In this document: positions 20,457 to 32,736 of the stretch, piece after piece
Position numbering within the stretch: position 1 is the stretch's first letter
Layout: each line of letters starts with the position of its first letter
NCBI GenBank assembly: GCA_947471745.1
Contig: CANJKZ010000088.1
Location: forward strand, 124,001-188,000
Reading direction: 5' to 3'
Source: Closterium sp. Naga37s-1
Taxonomy: Eukaryota; Streptophyta; Zygnematophyceae; Desmidiales; Closteriaceae
Length of the DNA stretch: 64,000 nt
Position numbers and translations under genes: made by a program
Notes under the pieces: model-generated
What the model was told of the DNA's origin: nothing
The model's input: only the letters and a program-made list of their open reading frames with translations
Databases searched by the model: none

Positions 20457-20989
20457 CTCCCGCACGACGACGACTGCGCGCGTGCAGGGGAGGAAACACG
20501 AAAGCGAGTGACGCGTTCGTAGAATGGCTCGGAAATTAGTGCGACGGAGTAGCAGAGAAACGGATTAGTGGGGACTGACGTTCGAGGATGCAGTGACTAT
20601 CACACGGTGTGCTAAGTTGTAGTACGCAAATCTACGGTACTACACTCGAGGATTATGACAATGACATTTTAATGTACAGCTATGCCCATTAGAGTCCCAC
20701 ATACTCGTACTACTTTTTGGGCCTATAAGTTTCCTTGCATTTCGCAAGGGTTCGTCAACCTCGCAGCTAGCAACATTGGGCTAGCAACGTTTGTTCTTTG
20801 CGAAACAAGGAAGGTTGGCATACTTTGTTGTATGTAGATCCTCTTTGTTATCATTGGTTCATCGTCATTGCATTGGCTATTTTGTTCCACATCTTGCCAG
20901 TTTGACGAACCACCTTCCTGGCTTGCTCGTCGGGTCTGTAAACCGCGTGCAACTGCCCGGCACCAATTGTTCACGGATTCGGGATTGGG
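20457..20989 (-). other. 5' flank of the TraB gene
   Basis: The stretch lies between the start codon at 20456 and the copia LTR at 20990. It must hold the promoter and any 5' untranslated region. I see no clear TATA box. An imperfect inverted repeat lies at about 20731-20813 (TTTCCTTGCATTTCGCAA against TTTGCGAAACAAGGAA), with a duplicated GCTAGCAAC word in its loop. No gene is recognised. Confidence 0.4.
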
Positions 20990-21133
20990 TGTCAAATTAT
21001 ATCTATATGTTTTGGTAGTTTGCTAGGCTACACTGAGTTGCATAGTTACATATAACCTTGACATTTCTACCTTTACCTCTTGCCCTACTACTCTATCATC
21101 ACTTCCGCTAGTTACTACTCTGAGATGGTAACA
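20990..21133 (+). repeat. 5' LTR, TGTCAAATTAT type
   Basis: About 144 bp (TGTCAAATTATATC...GGTAACA). It shares long blocks with 49330-49478 (GCTAGGCTACACTGAGTTGC, TTTCCGCTAGTTACTACT-like). The right edge is approximate. Confidence 0.7.
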
Positions 21134-21299
21134 TAGGGTGTTCCTAGGCCTAAGTTTCACCATATTCCTTACTCATTATCCCCCTAATTACTCCCTCCAG
21201 CCAGCCAGCCACCTTAAGCCCATTGTAGCGCCACCTGCCAGCCTGCCGTCCCGTTTCCCTCAGTCGTGCGCCCCTAGCCAACAACGACGCATGCCCTTA

Positions 21300-22580
21300 G
21301 AAGCAGCGCGCTCCCCGCTGTAAGCAGCGCGCATATCGCAAGCAGCAGCGCGAGCCCCGCCACAGGACACGCGCACACTGCCAGCAGCATTGCGCACTCC
21401 ACTGCAGGCTACTCGCGCACACCCAGCAGCAGCACGCGCATTGCTGCAGCAGCACGCGCTATCCCAGCTGTACGCCTAGGCAGCAGCGTGCGTTACTGCA
21501 GCAGCACGGCTAGGCAGCATCGTGTGTTACTGCAGCAGCACAGCTAGGCAGCAGCGCGCACTGCTGCAGCGCGCATTGCTGTAGGACGCCTCAGGCAGCG
21601 AGTATTGCTGCAGCACCGCACCTCAGGCCAAGCATTGCCGTGCACAGCAGCAGCCACGTACGCAGCAACTGCCACGCATGCGACTGCCACAGATCGCCCG
21701 CGGCCCCCTCCTCGCCGCCCACAGATGCAACTGAGCGCATCACAGCACCTACTGCTACCTACATAGCATACGCAGCAGTGCACTGCTGCATTGCACGTAG
21801 CAGCTCCAACTCACAGCCGCACACGGTTGCGCCCAGCGCAGTGATCTCGCCCGCCCGTAGCTGCCTATAGCCCTCCTAAGCTGCCCATAGCCCCTCCCAG
21901 CCACCCACAGCCCCTCCCTGTCACATACGGCCCCTTCTAGCCGCCTGCAGCCCCTACCAGCCGCCCATAACCCCTCTCGGCAGCAATAGCTGCGCACACA
22001 GCAGCCGCTGCGCACGCTTTTGCTGCTACCGCCACCGCCAGACACCAATAATGCCAGCAGCACCAGCCACAAGCAGTGCTAGCCCCACCAGTGCCCATTG
22101 CCTCGTGCACGCCTCCAGCCACTGGCACACCTAGCAGCGGCGGGTAGGCGAAATCACTTTTCTTGACGTAGCTTCGGTTTTGTGGCCCGACTGGCGTTCC
22201 CAGCCCGCCTTGCCTACCCGACCGTTCCTAGGCTGGTGTTTCTTCGTCGGTAGTTCCTTGTCTTACTCCTGTCGCTTCTAGCTCCAGCTGTTACTCTCTC
22301 CAGCCGCTCCTAGCTTCAGCCGTTCCTAGCTCCAGCTGCTTCTAGCTCCAACCGCTCCTCGCTCCAGCCGCTCCTTGCGCCAGTAGTAGTTCCTAGCTTG
22401 GCGTTTCTAGCTCCGACCGTGTCTCACTCAAGCCGTTCCTCGTTCCAGCTGTGTCTAGCTCCAGCCACTCTTCGCTCCAGCCGCTTCTAGTTCCTGCTGC
22501 TCCTAGCTCCAATCGCTCCTTGCTCAGGCCGCGTCTAACTCCAGCTACTCCTAGCCTGCCTCTCCTACGCGCAGCTAGCC
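21300..22580 (+). repeat. Leader of the 20990 copia: CAGCAGC-type and 16-bp repeats
   Basis: The stretch 21310-21660 is degenerate CAGCAGCRCGCG repeat. The stretch 22260-22560 is a degenerate repeat of about 16 bp with core CTCCTAGCTCCAGCC. No gene is seen, and the short frames here have no family resemblance. Confidence 0.65.
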
Positions 22581-22586
22581 TTTACT

Positions 22587-24310
22587 ATGGCGTCCACTAG
22601 GAACAGTAGCACCGGCAGTTTCAGCAGTGGGAACCTCAGCAGCAGCGGCACCCGTAGCAGCAGTGGCACCCTCAGCAGCAGTGGGGTCCTGGTGGTCCAG
22701 GTAGCGTTAACTGCACCAGTCGCCCAGCCAGCTTGGGGGCTCGTCGCGGTGGCCGCGACGTCGGCACCTGCCAGTACCGGCCCTCGTGCTAGCACTACTT
22801 GCTGGCATCCTGACCACTCTGCACTGCGCTGCTATAGCCGCCTCGATGACCTTTACCGTGAGCGTTTTGGGCCTGACTCGGCTCCCCCGATTTGGTCCGG
22901 TTTGTCTTGTAGTGGTTACCGCGTGTTTGATATGTCTATGGATGTTTTTTATTCTGTTATGTATTGATCTCTTGGTTTGCGTGTACCCAGCTTAGGAACT
23001 TTGCCTGATGCTAGTGTAGGTGCTTGTGCTTCTAGTGTAGGTGCTTGTGCTTCTAGTGTAGGTGCTTGTGTGGTTACTAGTCCAGCTGTGACGACTGCTG
23101 ACGCGTCACTCTCCTTCACGCTAGACTCTGGCGCGTCTCAGTGCTTCTTCCATGACCACACCACTGTCACACCTCTTGCTGCTCCGGTCCCAGTTGCCCT
23201 GACTGATCATACTTGAAGACCAGCAATCGCTCGCAGTTCTACCACCCTCTTGTGCCCGGCTGTCCCCTCTGGTTCCCTCACTGGTCTCTATGTCCCCTTG
23301 TTCTCTCGGAACTTGGTGGGTGTTGGATACCTTCAGGACCGTGGGATCACAGTCACGTTTCCTGCACACGGGAGGACTACGATCTGTACGGACGCTTCCA
23401 CTGGAGCACTTTTTGCCACGTTTACCAGAGAGCCCCACTCAAGTCTCTTCGTCTTACACACTCCGCCCCCACAGATAGCTGCTTTAGGTCAGGTTGCTGC
23501 GTCTTGCTCTTGTCGGTCCCTCACCCACCCGACAACTTTGTGGCACCACCGTCTTGACCACCCGTCCCTCCCCTGCCTCTGCAGCATGGATAGTCATCGT
23601 CTTGTCTCGGATCTCCCATGCGTCTTTGCGTCGCTCCCTCCCTCGACTGCGCCGTCGTGCACTCCTTGCGTCAAGGGTCAGCTGCGCGCCACTCCTCACT
23701 CCTCCTCCCTTCGTCCGACCACAGCTCCCTTCCAGACCCTCTGCTTGGACGTCTGGGGCCCAGCTCCTTGACTTGGACCCGAGCGGGAGCGCTACCTTCT
23801 GGTGGTCGTTTATGACTACTCCAGGTACACCACGGTGTTTCCTCTAGCGAAGAAGTCCGAGGTGACTTCTACGCTGATCCGGTGGCTCTTGGCCACTGAG
23901 GGCACTCGTGGTAGTCGTTTCCGTTGTCTCCACTCCGACTGTAGGGGTGAGTTTCACTCCGACGTGCTTGCCGGATACTGTGGCGAACAGGGCATCACCC
24001 AGTCCTGGACGCTTCCGGAGTCCCCACAGCAGAATGAGGATCGCTCGCACCTCCATGATCCATGCCCGTGCGCCCCATTTTCTGTGGCCCTATGCGGTCT
24101 GCTACGCCGCCCACCAGCTGAACCTCTGGCCTTGTGTCTCACAACCAGGGGATTCCCCGATCAGTCCTTGGACCGGGTCCCCTGGTGTTGCGTCGGGGTT
24201 TCGAGTCTGGGGCTGCCTTGTGCTTGTCCGCGATACCGCTGCACACAAGCTCTCAGCTCGCGCCATCCCTTGCGCCAACCCTAGCTCTGAGGGGGTTGGA
24301 GCTGGAGGCA
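22587..24310 (+). pseudogene. Family A gag end, protease and integrase relic
   Basis: The frame begins MASTRNSSTGSFSSGN and holds a zinc-knuckle-like CWHPDHSALRC. Protease FTLDSGASQCFFHDHTTVT (about 23120-23175), pre-integrase TTLWHHRLDHPSLPCLCSM (about 23530-23590) and integrase core words (LCLDVWGPAP, YDYSRYTTVFPL, LHSDCRGEFHSD) follow up to about 24310. The relic is broken. Confidence 0.72.
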
Positions 24311-24799
24311 CTCCTGCTTCGACGCCTTCTTCACCTCCCCACCGTCATGACACACATTACCAGGCTGCTTGTCGGCATGCGCGCGAGGAGCAGGAAAGGT
24401 TGGCGCAGGAGAGGCAGGAGCCGCAACAGCTGGACCAGCAGGAGCAACAGCATGTGCAGCAGGAGCAGCAGCAGCAGCGGCCGCAACAACAGCCGTAGCA
24501 GCAACAGCAACAACCGCCCCTTATGCAGCAGTTGTTCCCACCACTGACTGGCCTTCGGGCCCTTGGTCTTCCCTCCTCTCCTCCTGTCCGCTCACAGTCT
24601 CCTACCGCGTACGGTCCTACATTTCCTCCTGTCAGCTCCGGCTGTTTTCTCTCCTCCTCAGTCCCAGTCGCCTCCTCCTATTGTCCCGCACGACTGGACC
24701 ACTCGTTATCCTCCGCGTGCTCGTCCCTCGTTTCCTTTTGACGACCTCCGCACTGTCTTGTTTCGTTCTAGTCCCTGTCGTGCTTCTCGCCTGTGTATG

Positions 24800-26516
24800 T
24801 TCTCCCGTCACCTCCTGAGTCATCTCTCACTGTCTCCTCTCACCCTATCACTGACTACTACAATGTTGCTCGCCCTGTTGTCACACGTGTTCTCGCCTCT
24901 CTTTTCACGGACCCTCGTGCTTCTCCGTCGTCTGTCTCGGCTCTTTTCACGGACCCACGTGGTGGCTGCTCCTCCTACCCATCCTTTGTCCGCGAGGGGT
25001 GAGTTTGCCCTTGGCTGTGACGTCCTAGATGACAAGCAATTTGAGCTAGAGTTCTTGGCAGCCGCTTCCCCCTCCCTTTGTGCCATGCTGCTTTCCCCTG
25101 AGGGAGACCCTGACGCCTTTGACATACCGACTCCTCGTACGTATCGTGAGGCAGTGTCGGGCAGTGTGCCTCTCAGTGGAAAGCGGCCATGGACTCAGAG
25201 ATAGCGTCTTGGAGATCCACAGGCACCTACATCGACGCAATTCCCCCTCCCAGGGCGAACGTAATCGACGGCATTTGGATCTTCAAGGTGAAGCGGCCGC
25301 TTGGATCACCGCCTGACTTCTAGGTGCGCTACGTAGCTAGGGGCTTCAGTCAGTGTGAGGGAGTTGACTTCTTTAAGACCTTCGCCCCGACCCCGAAGAT
25401 GACTACTCTTCAGGTGTTACTTCACGTAGCAGCGCAGCGAGACTACGAGCCGCACTCCCTAGACTTCTCCACTGCCTTTCTACAGGGCCGCCTTCACGAG
25501 GAGATCTGGTTGCGGCGTCCTCCTGGCTTCACTAGCACTTTCCCTCATGGGACCCAGTGGAGCCTGAGACGACCTGTCTACGGTCTTTGCTAGGCACCCC
25601 GTGAGTGGCACGACACGCTACGCACCACTGTGGCTGACCTCGGTTTCCGCCCTTCGTCCGCCGACCCGTCGTTGTTTGTTCGTAGAGGCTCCACTCCTTT
25701 CTTTGTCCTTGTCTACGTCGACGACTTGGTCTTCGCTACAACAGACAGGGTTGCTCTGGCTGAGGTGAAGTCCGAACTGCAGAAGAGACACACGTGCACT
25801 GACCTGGGTGAACTGCGCCGCTACCTTGGCTTGTAGATCACCAGGGACAGAGCCGCCCGCACCATTACAATCTCTCAGTCACACACACATGGTGCAGCAG
25901 GTCCTTCAGCGGTTTGGGCTTAAGTTTTCCACCACACAGCCCACTCCTCTTGCTGTCGACCACAGACTCACCTCGCCTTTCCCCTCAGCATTCTCTCTCG
26001 CTTTGTTGCGATTGGAAGACACCGTCTTGTGCACTGGATGGCTGCCGTGAGGGTGGCGAAGTACCTGGCGACTACACCAAGCGTGGGGCTTGTGCTTGGA
26101 GGGACACAACCAATTGTACTGACTAGTCACTGCGACTCTTCGTACCGCGATGACATGGAGACCCAGCGGTCTACTCAGGGGAACTGCTTCGGTTTGGGTG
26201 CTGGAGCTGTGTCATGAAGGTCTACTCGATCCTCGTTTGTGGCACATTCCAGCACAGAGGCAGAGATCTATGCTGGTGCCATGGCTACGCAGGCTTCGTT
26301 GGTTGACTTTCTTGCTCTGAGCGGCCTCGCTCTGCACCGACCTTGTTAGCTGACAACAAGGCCATGATCCTCCTCTGTCGAGAGCCACGACTGGAGGGAG
26401 TGAAGCACATCGATGTGAGGTACTTTCTCCTGTGAGAGTTGCAGTGACGCGGTCAGGCTCACTTGGACTTCGTGGCCTGAGCGGTCAACACCGCAGACAT
26501 CTTCACGAAGGCCCCA
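24800..26516 (+). pseudogene. Family A reverse transcriptase and RNase H relic
   Basis: RT words in order: RYVARGFSQCEGVDFFKTFA, APTPKMTTLQVLLHVAAQRD, LDFSTAFLQGRLHEEIWLRR (25324-25540) and the catalytic box LVYVDDLVFATTD (about 25705-25745). RNase H follows (GLVLGGTQPIVLTSHCDSSY, then a final DIFTKA near 26500). The relic is broken. Confidence 0.75.
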
Positions 26517-28567
26517 GCACCGCACCCCACATCGCGCTAGACTGGGGGTGCTTGATGCTCTTTCTTGTGTCCTTAAGCAGCTTCAATCGAGGGCAGCAGA
26601 TGAGGCAGCATCCTTGATCTTTCTGGCCTTTCCTCATCTTATTCTGGGGATTCCAATAGGGCAAGGCCAGGGGCACAGGGCGGCAATTAGGGAGCGGTTG
26701 GAGAAGTTTTGGGCCGGGGAGTGGTGGCAGCTGTTTGAGTCGGCGGGGGCAGCAATGCAACCAGCAGCTCGTCTTTTGTCCTTCGCCCCTTCCGAGCATG
26801 ACCCCGATGCAGTACACATGGCTCGCTGTCACACAAGGTGCAAATTGGGAGAATGGAGTAGGGGATTGGCGTGTCTTACAGCTGGCAGCATGGCGCAACC
26901 CTCCCAACACATGGTGGACGCGCTACGCGCCAAACACCCATCGTGCGAGACCGCCATCCCGGAGTGGGTGCAGGAGTCGACACTCGAACCGTCCCTTATC
27001 CCCCAGCTTTCAGTGGAGGTACTCGGCCAAGTGATCCGCTCAGCAGCTAGGGCATCTGCTCCAAGACCATCAGGGTGGGCGAGCGAGCACCTGCACGACA
27101 CTTTTCTTTCCGAGCCTGAATACATGCCTCACCTGCTAGGGGTCTTCACCCAGTGGACCAAGGGAGAGGTAGCGGAGCACGTGCGACCTTGGCTCACTAC
27201 GTCCAACCTTGTGGGTCTGTCGAAGCCAAATGGTGGCGTTCGTCCGGTGGCTATAGGCAAGATGCTCCCCCGCATAGGCCCTATGCTTCGCCCGAAGATG
27301 TTGTCGCACTTCTCTCCGCGTAACCAGCTTGGAGTTGGGTCCAAGTCGGGAGTCGAAGTCCTGGCACATGCCTTTCGTTCCGCCATCTCTACTCACCCGT
27401 CGTGGTGCGCGCTTCAAATTGACGTGGCGAATGCTTTCAACTCTTTCCATCAGCGTGAAAAGTTTGAAGGACCCCGTCAGTCACGTTTCGCGGGATTGAT
27501 TCCATTCTTGCGCGTCTTCTACGGCAGCTCTAGCGATCTCTACTTCCTTGTGGGCCCCTTCGTCGAAGCTTTGGCTTCCGAGCGGGGCTCGAGGCAAGGG
27601 GACCCATTAGGGCCATTTCTGTTCATATTCACACAGTAGCTGGTTATGGAACCGACCAAGCAGGAATTCGTCGACCTCCTTTTCCTCAGCTACACCGATG
27701 ATACGTATATCGTGGGGCCTAGGGAGTGGGTGTTGGCAGCATATGGGGTCTTGCGGGAACGATTGGGCGGGCTTGGTTCGGAGGTCCAGCGCATAAGTGC
27801 AGGAGCGAGTGGTGGACCAGGAGGGAGAGGAGAGGAACGGGACAAGTCCGCCTGGCATGCAACAAACCTGGACGGGGCTCACCGTGGTAGGGGTTCCCAT
27901 CGGGGAGGAGGAATGGGAGGTGGCTCGCCTACGAGACCAGTTGACGCAGCTACAGGCACCTATCCCATGGCTTCCTCTGCTTGACCACCCACACATTGCA
28001 TCTCATTTCCTGGCGATCGCGGTGTCAGGACGCCCAATTTATCTCACACGGACGATGCCTCCACGGCCAGGGGTAGTGGAGGCTTTCCGAAACTGGGACA
28101 CGAGCCCTGAGAATTCTTTTGAGCTGCTGTTTCCACCTGGTACCTGGGATCACGATTCGGAAAAGTCGCAGATGGCCCGCCTGCAGTTGCACCTGCTTGC
28201 CAGACTGGGGGGTTTTGGCATGCGTTCTGAGGCTGACCTTAGTCCTTTGTCGTACTCATGCGGTTGGTGCCTTGCAGTGAGCGATGTGGCTCGAATGGGG
28301 GTGGTAAAGGAGGAGCGGATGTTTGAGGAGTTCTTCTACATGCCCGAGGCTGCGACATTGTTGGATCCCTGGTTCGCGAAAGCGGTGGAGCTACTTCCAC
28401 AGCCGGTCCGGCAGGAGATGCCGCCCCTTGCCTTGTGCATCGCAGACCCCCCGCTGCTGCTTTCCCTACGCAACACTGGCGCCTAGCGGTCGAGAGCCTG
28501 CAGTCTCTTCAAGGCATGGCCCACGACGATGCCACCTTGGCCCGTTTGACATCCCTTCAGGGTCCAG
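26517..28567 (+). mobile_element. LINE-type reverse transcriptase relic (clade unassigned)
   Basis: A 363-residue frame (26548-27639) carries RVT_1-type blocks, not copia ones: GLSKPNGGVRPVAIG (about 27205-27260), LQIDVANAFNSFHQ (about 27412-27455) and ASERGSRQGDPLGPFLF (about 27575-27625). A YADD-like YTDDTYIVG box follows (about 27690-27718). A further frame (27797-28486) has GVPIGEEEWEVARLRDQL and LARLGGFGMRSEADLSPLSY, typical of the region after the fingers/palm in this RT group. Flanking copia pieces cut both sides. It is broken, about two to three breaks. A LINE or a related non-copia retroelement is possible. Confidence 0.65.
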
Positions 28568-28676
28568 TGTCAAAATAACGAACGAGAATGAATGAACTAG
28601 CAAACAGTTGGGTTGTACCCCTTATGGGCTACCCCACTATAGCATACACAAATGTAAAAGCTATAATGTTCTGACA
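28568..28676 (-). repeat. 3' LTR of the 28568-39412 copia
   Basis: TGTCAAAATAAC...TTCTGACA on the plus strand, 109 bp, next to the purine tract. It is related to the solo LTR 4293-4423. Confidence 0.75.
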
Positions 28677-28906
28677 CACCCCCATAGGCAAAGTGAGGGT
28701 GAACAAGAGGTCACAAGACCAGTCAAGGAAAGCAAGGCAAGCTCAGGGTGGATCACAAAGTCACCACATAGTCCGAGCACAAGCAAAGGGCCACAAGGCC
28801 AGTTCACATGCAGTGTTATATATAAAAGAGAAACAAACAATACAGTGATCATACCCTAGCAAGTGCAAGCATGCAGGTATATATATATCTCACAGTACAA
28901 TCAAAG

Positions 28907-30892
28907 TCACGCAGTAAGCAAGTGAGGCAAAGTAGGCACAAGGCCTAACATAGTAACAAAGCGCTGATGATGACCAGGCGGAAGTGCCTTGGTGAAGACA
29001 TCAGCAGTGTTGGCCCGAGTGGCCACGTACGCAAGACGAAGCTGGCCACGCAGCTGCAACTCTCGAGCAAGGAAGTATCGCAGAGCGATGTGCTTCGTTC
29101 TGTGCTCCAGTCTGTGCTCCTGACACAAGGCAATCATGGCCTTGTTGTCTACGTACAGAACTGGAGGCGAACGAGGCTGCTCGCCCAAGTCAGTCAGCAG
29201 GTAGGTGAGCCAGCGTAGCTCCTGTGCAGCCATGGCCCCAGCGTAGATCTCAGCCTCACAACTGGAGCTGAGAACCGAAGACGAGCGGGTAGACCGCCAG
29301 GAGACAGAGCCAGAGCCAAGGCTGAAGGTGTAACCCTGTGACGACCGCTGCGTAGCTGAGTCGTCAACCCAGGAAGCGTTTGCGTGACCGGTGAGGACAA
29401 CTGGACCCCGTCCTCCAAGCACGAGCCCCATGCCCGACGTACTGCACAAGTAACGCAGTACCCTCTTCCCAGCATCCCAGTGCACCTTTCGGTGCCTGCC
29501 GGGAGCCACGTAGCGAGCCACAAGGATGAGAGGGTACGCGAGGTCGGGTCGAGTGCAGGTCATCAGGTACATGAGGCAACCCACAAGCTCTGGGTACGGA
29601 CCACTCGGCTCTACGGACTCGTCCGAAGGTGGAGCTGAGAGCGAGTGGCTGGTAGACAGAGGAGTGGGCTGTGGCGAGGAGAACTGGAAGCCGAAGCGCT
29701 GAAGGACCTGGTGCACCATGTGTGACTGAGTCAGGGTAATGGTGCGTCGAGCTCTGTCCCGGGTGATATGCAAGCCAAGATAGCTGTGCTAATCACCCAG
29801 ATCAGTGCAAGTGTATCTCTTCTGCAGCTCCTACTTCACAAGGGTCAGTGCCTCAGTGTCAGCAGTGGCAAAGACGAGGTCGTCGACGTAGAGAAGGACA
29901 TAGAAAGGCGGCAGCGAGGTGTCGGTGCGTAAAAACAGCGACGGGTCAGCAGTAGCAGGAGCAAACCCAAGAGCCGCAAGTGTAGTCCTCAGTGTGTCGT
30001 GCCACTCGTGAGGCGCTTGACGGAGACCGTAGACTGGCCGCCGAAGACTCCACTGAGTACCTGCAGGAAAAGACTCAGTGAAACCAAGTGGGCGGCGCAA
30101 CTAGATCTCCTCGTGCAGGCTTCCCTGCAGGAAAGCTGTGCTGAAGTCCAGAGAGTGCAACTCGTAGTCACGCTGAGCAGCGACGTGCAGCAACACCCAA
30201 AGAGTAGTCATCTTCGGGGTAGGGGAGATGGTCTGGAAGTAGTCAACTCCCTGTCGTTGATTGAAGCCTCTAGCAACGTAGCGTGCCTTGAAGGCAGGCG
30301 GAGAACCCGGCGGCCGCTTCACCGTGAAGATCCACCTGCCATCGACTATGTTTGCCCCATGTGGGGGAACCTCGTCGACGTAGGTGCCTGTGGACTTCCA
30401 GGATGCCATCTCGGCATCCATGGCTGCCTGCCACTGAGAGGAGTAAGGACCCGTAATCGCCTCTGCGTAAGAGCGCGGGGTCGGGATGTCTAGAGCATCC
30501 GGGTCTCCCTCAGGGGCAAGCAGCATGGAAGCAAAATGAGGTACAGAAGCTGCAAGACACTCAAAGTCCTCCTGCCTGTCCTCAAGGACGTCCCTGCCAA
30601 GAGCACACTCACCCCCAACGGACGGAGGACTGGCAGACGCAGACTCAGCAACAAGAGAAGTGGCGTAGTCTAGACGACAGGTAGCAACAAAGTCAAGCAG
30701 CTCAGCAACGAGAGTAGACCCAGCAGCAGACTCAAAAGAAGGGTCAGCGACAGCAGTGGCGAGGAGACGAAAGACAGTGGGACTGGCAGTACGAGCGCGG
30801 TCAGACTCAAGGTTAGGGACCTCAGGAAGAGAGGACTCAGGAGGAGCAGGCAGAGGAACACGCAGTGGAACAGAGGAAGGACGAAGGGTCAT
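28907..30892 (-). pseudogene. Family A reverse transcriptase and RNase H relic
   Basis: RT words KRPPGSPPAFKARYVARGFN, SPTPKMTTLWVLLHVAAQRD, LDFSTAFLQGSLHEEI (30400-30101) and the box LLYVDDLVFATAD (about 29900) are followed by RNase H (RHRKVHWDAGKRVLRYLCST, GHANASWVDD, CEAEIYAGAMAAQELRW, NTADVFTKALPPGHH; 29560-28970). The relic is broken. Confidence 0.78.
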
Positions 30893-31029
30893 AGCATGCG
30901 TGCCAGGGACAGGAGGAGGACGCGAACGAGGAACGCGACGAGCAGTGCGAACAGGCGAGACAGGACGAGACGCAGGCTCACGACGCTCTGTAAGACCGCT
31001 GGACTGCTCAGTGTAAGGAGAAGGAGCAG

Positions 31030-32700
31030 GCAGAGGAGAGGCCGGCTGTAACGGCGGCTACGACTGGTCAGGCGGAGGACACAGGAGGGGAGGAGTAAGG
31101 GCAGCAGAAGGCGGGGTACCAAGAACCTGCTGGAGCAGGGGAACGAAGTACGGTCGCGGCCGCACAGTGCCACCAGGGTCAACAGCTCCAGCTCCTCCAG
31201 CTCCTGCACCTCCAACACTAGGGCCTCCAAATCCAGCGCCTCCTGCGCCAGGGCCACCAACTCCAGCTCCTCCAGCTCCAGCGCCACCAGCGCCAGTAGT
31301 ACCAGACTCGGCAAGGTCTCCAGCTCCAGTACCCTCAACACCACCAGTCCCGGCAGCTCCAGTTCCCCGGGGACGAGCACCTCCAGGACCAGTGGTCGCA
31401 GTACCTCTAGTAACACAAGCTACAGCAGCAACTCCAGGACCTCCTGCTCCAGCACGGCCAGCACCTCCAGCTCAAGAAGCTCCACTCCGAAGGCGCGTAC
31501 GCCGAACAAACCACTCACGCAACTGCCGCGGAGTCAGGCTCGGCGAAGCACCAGCAGAACCTCCAGACGAAGCAGCACCATGAGGATCCGCACCTCCAGA
31601 CTCCGCACCCTCAGACGCAGCACCCCCAAGCTCAACACCCTCAGGCTCAGCAGCCTAGGCTCACCACCCCCAGTCGCAACACCCCCAAGCTCAGCACCCC
31701 TAGTCTCAACACCCCCGGGCTCAACACCCCCAGTCTCAGCACCGTCAGACTCCGCACCCCCAGGCTCCGCACCCCCAGACGCAGCACCCCCAGACGCAGC
31801 ACCTCGAGCAGCACTTGAGTCGACAGCTACCTGAACAGGCGTAGGACCAGGGAGAGGGTCTACCTGAGACACACCTGAGGGAGCAGGACCCTGGGGCGGG
31901 AGGGGGTTTTCCGGATGGGGACCGAGAGCAAGGAAGAGTGGCGGGGGTGGGGGAGGGGCAGAGCGGTAGGGGAAGAGAGGGTAAAAGGGAATCGACTCGT
32001 CAAACGTGATGTCCTGAGAAGGGAAGACACGGCGCGAGGTGGGGTGGTAAAACTGCCAGCCAGGCGCGTCAGGGACAAAGCCAAGGAAGACGCAGCGGAT
32101 AGCACGGGGGGAGAGCTTGTCCGCTGACGTATCGCGAACAAAGGCACAAGATCCCCAGACCCGGAACACCGACGCATCGCCAACCTTCCCCGTCCAACGC
32201 AGTGTAGGCAAGGTCTCTGGCAAGGAGACACGGGGCCTGAGGTTGAGCTGATGCGCAGCGTACCGGATCGCAAACGGCCACAGAAAATGGGGAGCAGCCG
32301 CATGGATCATGGAGGTACGAGCGACCTCCATGACTAAGCCAATGCGGCGCTCAGCAATCCCATTTTGCTGAGGGGAGGCCGGAAGCGTGAATGACTGGAG
32401 AATGCCCTCCCCACGACAAAAGTCCCGGAAGAGGTCGGAGGAGAACTCACCACCTCTCACAGAGTGCAGACGCAGGACAGGAAGGTCCTGGCAGAACCGC
32501 TCGCGGAGCTGGAGACAGACTGTGCGGATCCAAGGGATCAAGACATCAACGACCTGACCCTTGCTGCGCAAGGGGAAGACCGTGGTGTACCGCGTGTAGT
32601 CGTCAACTGCCAGCAGAAAGTTGCGCTCGCGGCTCTGTCCACTGACGCGGGCTGGGCCCCACACGTCCATGTGGAGAGTCTGCAGGGGAGCAGTCGTCGG
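31030..32700 (-). pseudogene. Family A integrase and linker relic
   Basis: MDVWGPARVSGQSRERNFLL, YTTVFPLRSKGQV, GGEFSSDLFRDFCRGEGIL, SPQQNGIAERRIG and DITFDESIPFYPLFP mark the integrase (32670-31990). The linker is Pro/Gly/Ala-rich and holds one copy of the LTPRQLREWFVR module (about 31500-31540). That module is expanded in the copia at 6162-11253. The relic is broken. Confidence 0.75.
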
Positions 32701-32736
32701 GGGAAATGAGGAGGAGTGAAGAGCGGCGCGCTGCCG

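Larger units (their letters stand above)
20990..26516 (+). mobile_element. Broken plus-strand copia (family A), right end lost
   Basis: An LTR (20990-21133) is followed by a 1.4-kb leader of CAGCAGCACGCG and GCTCCTAGCTCCAGCC repeats, then gag, protease, integrase, RT and RNase H in copia order up to about 26516. There a different reverse-transcriptase relic begins and no 3' LTR follows. The LTR is close to the one at 49330-49478. The element is broken, with many breaks, and is among the older elements. Confidence 0.78.
28568..32736 (-). mobile_element. Broken minus-strand copia (family A), left part
   Basis: Read on the minus strand from right to left: integrase (32670-31850), linker (31830-30900), RT and RNase H (30892-28907), 3' untranslated region, purine tract (GCCTATGGGGGTG, 28677-28690) and the 3' LTR (28568-28676). 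The young copia 32737-39217 splits its integrase, and the missing part resumes at 39218-39412. The coding region is fairly well kept but broken in several places. Confidence 0.8.

Noticed and set aside
20457-20465. Start of the TraB protein at 20465
   Set aside because: The codon there is GTG. The first in-frame ATG is at 20456, which I used instead.
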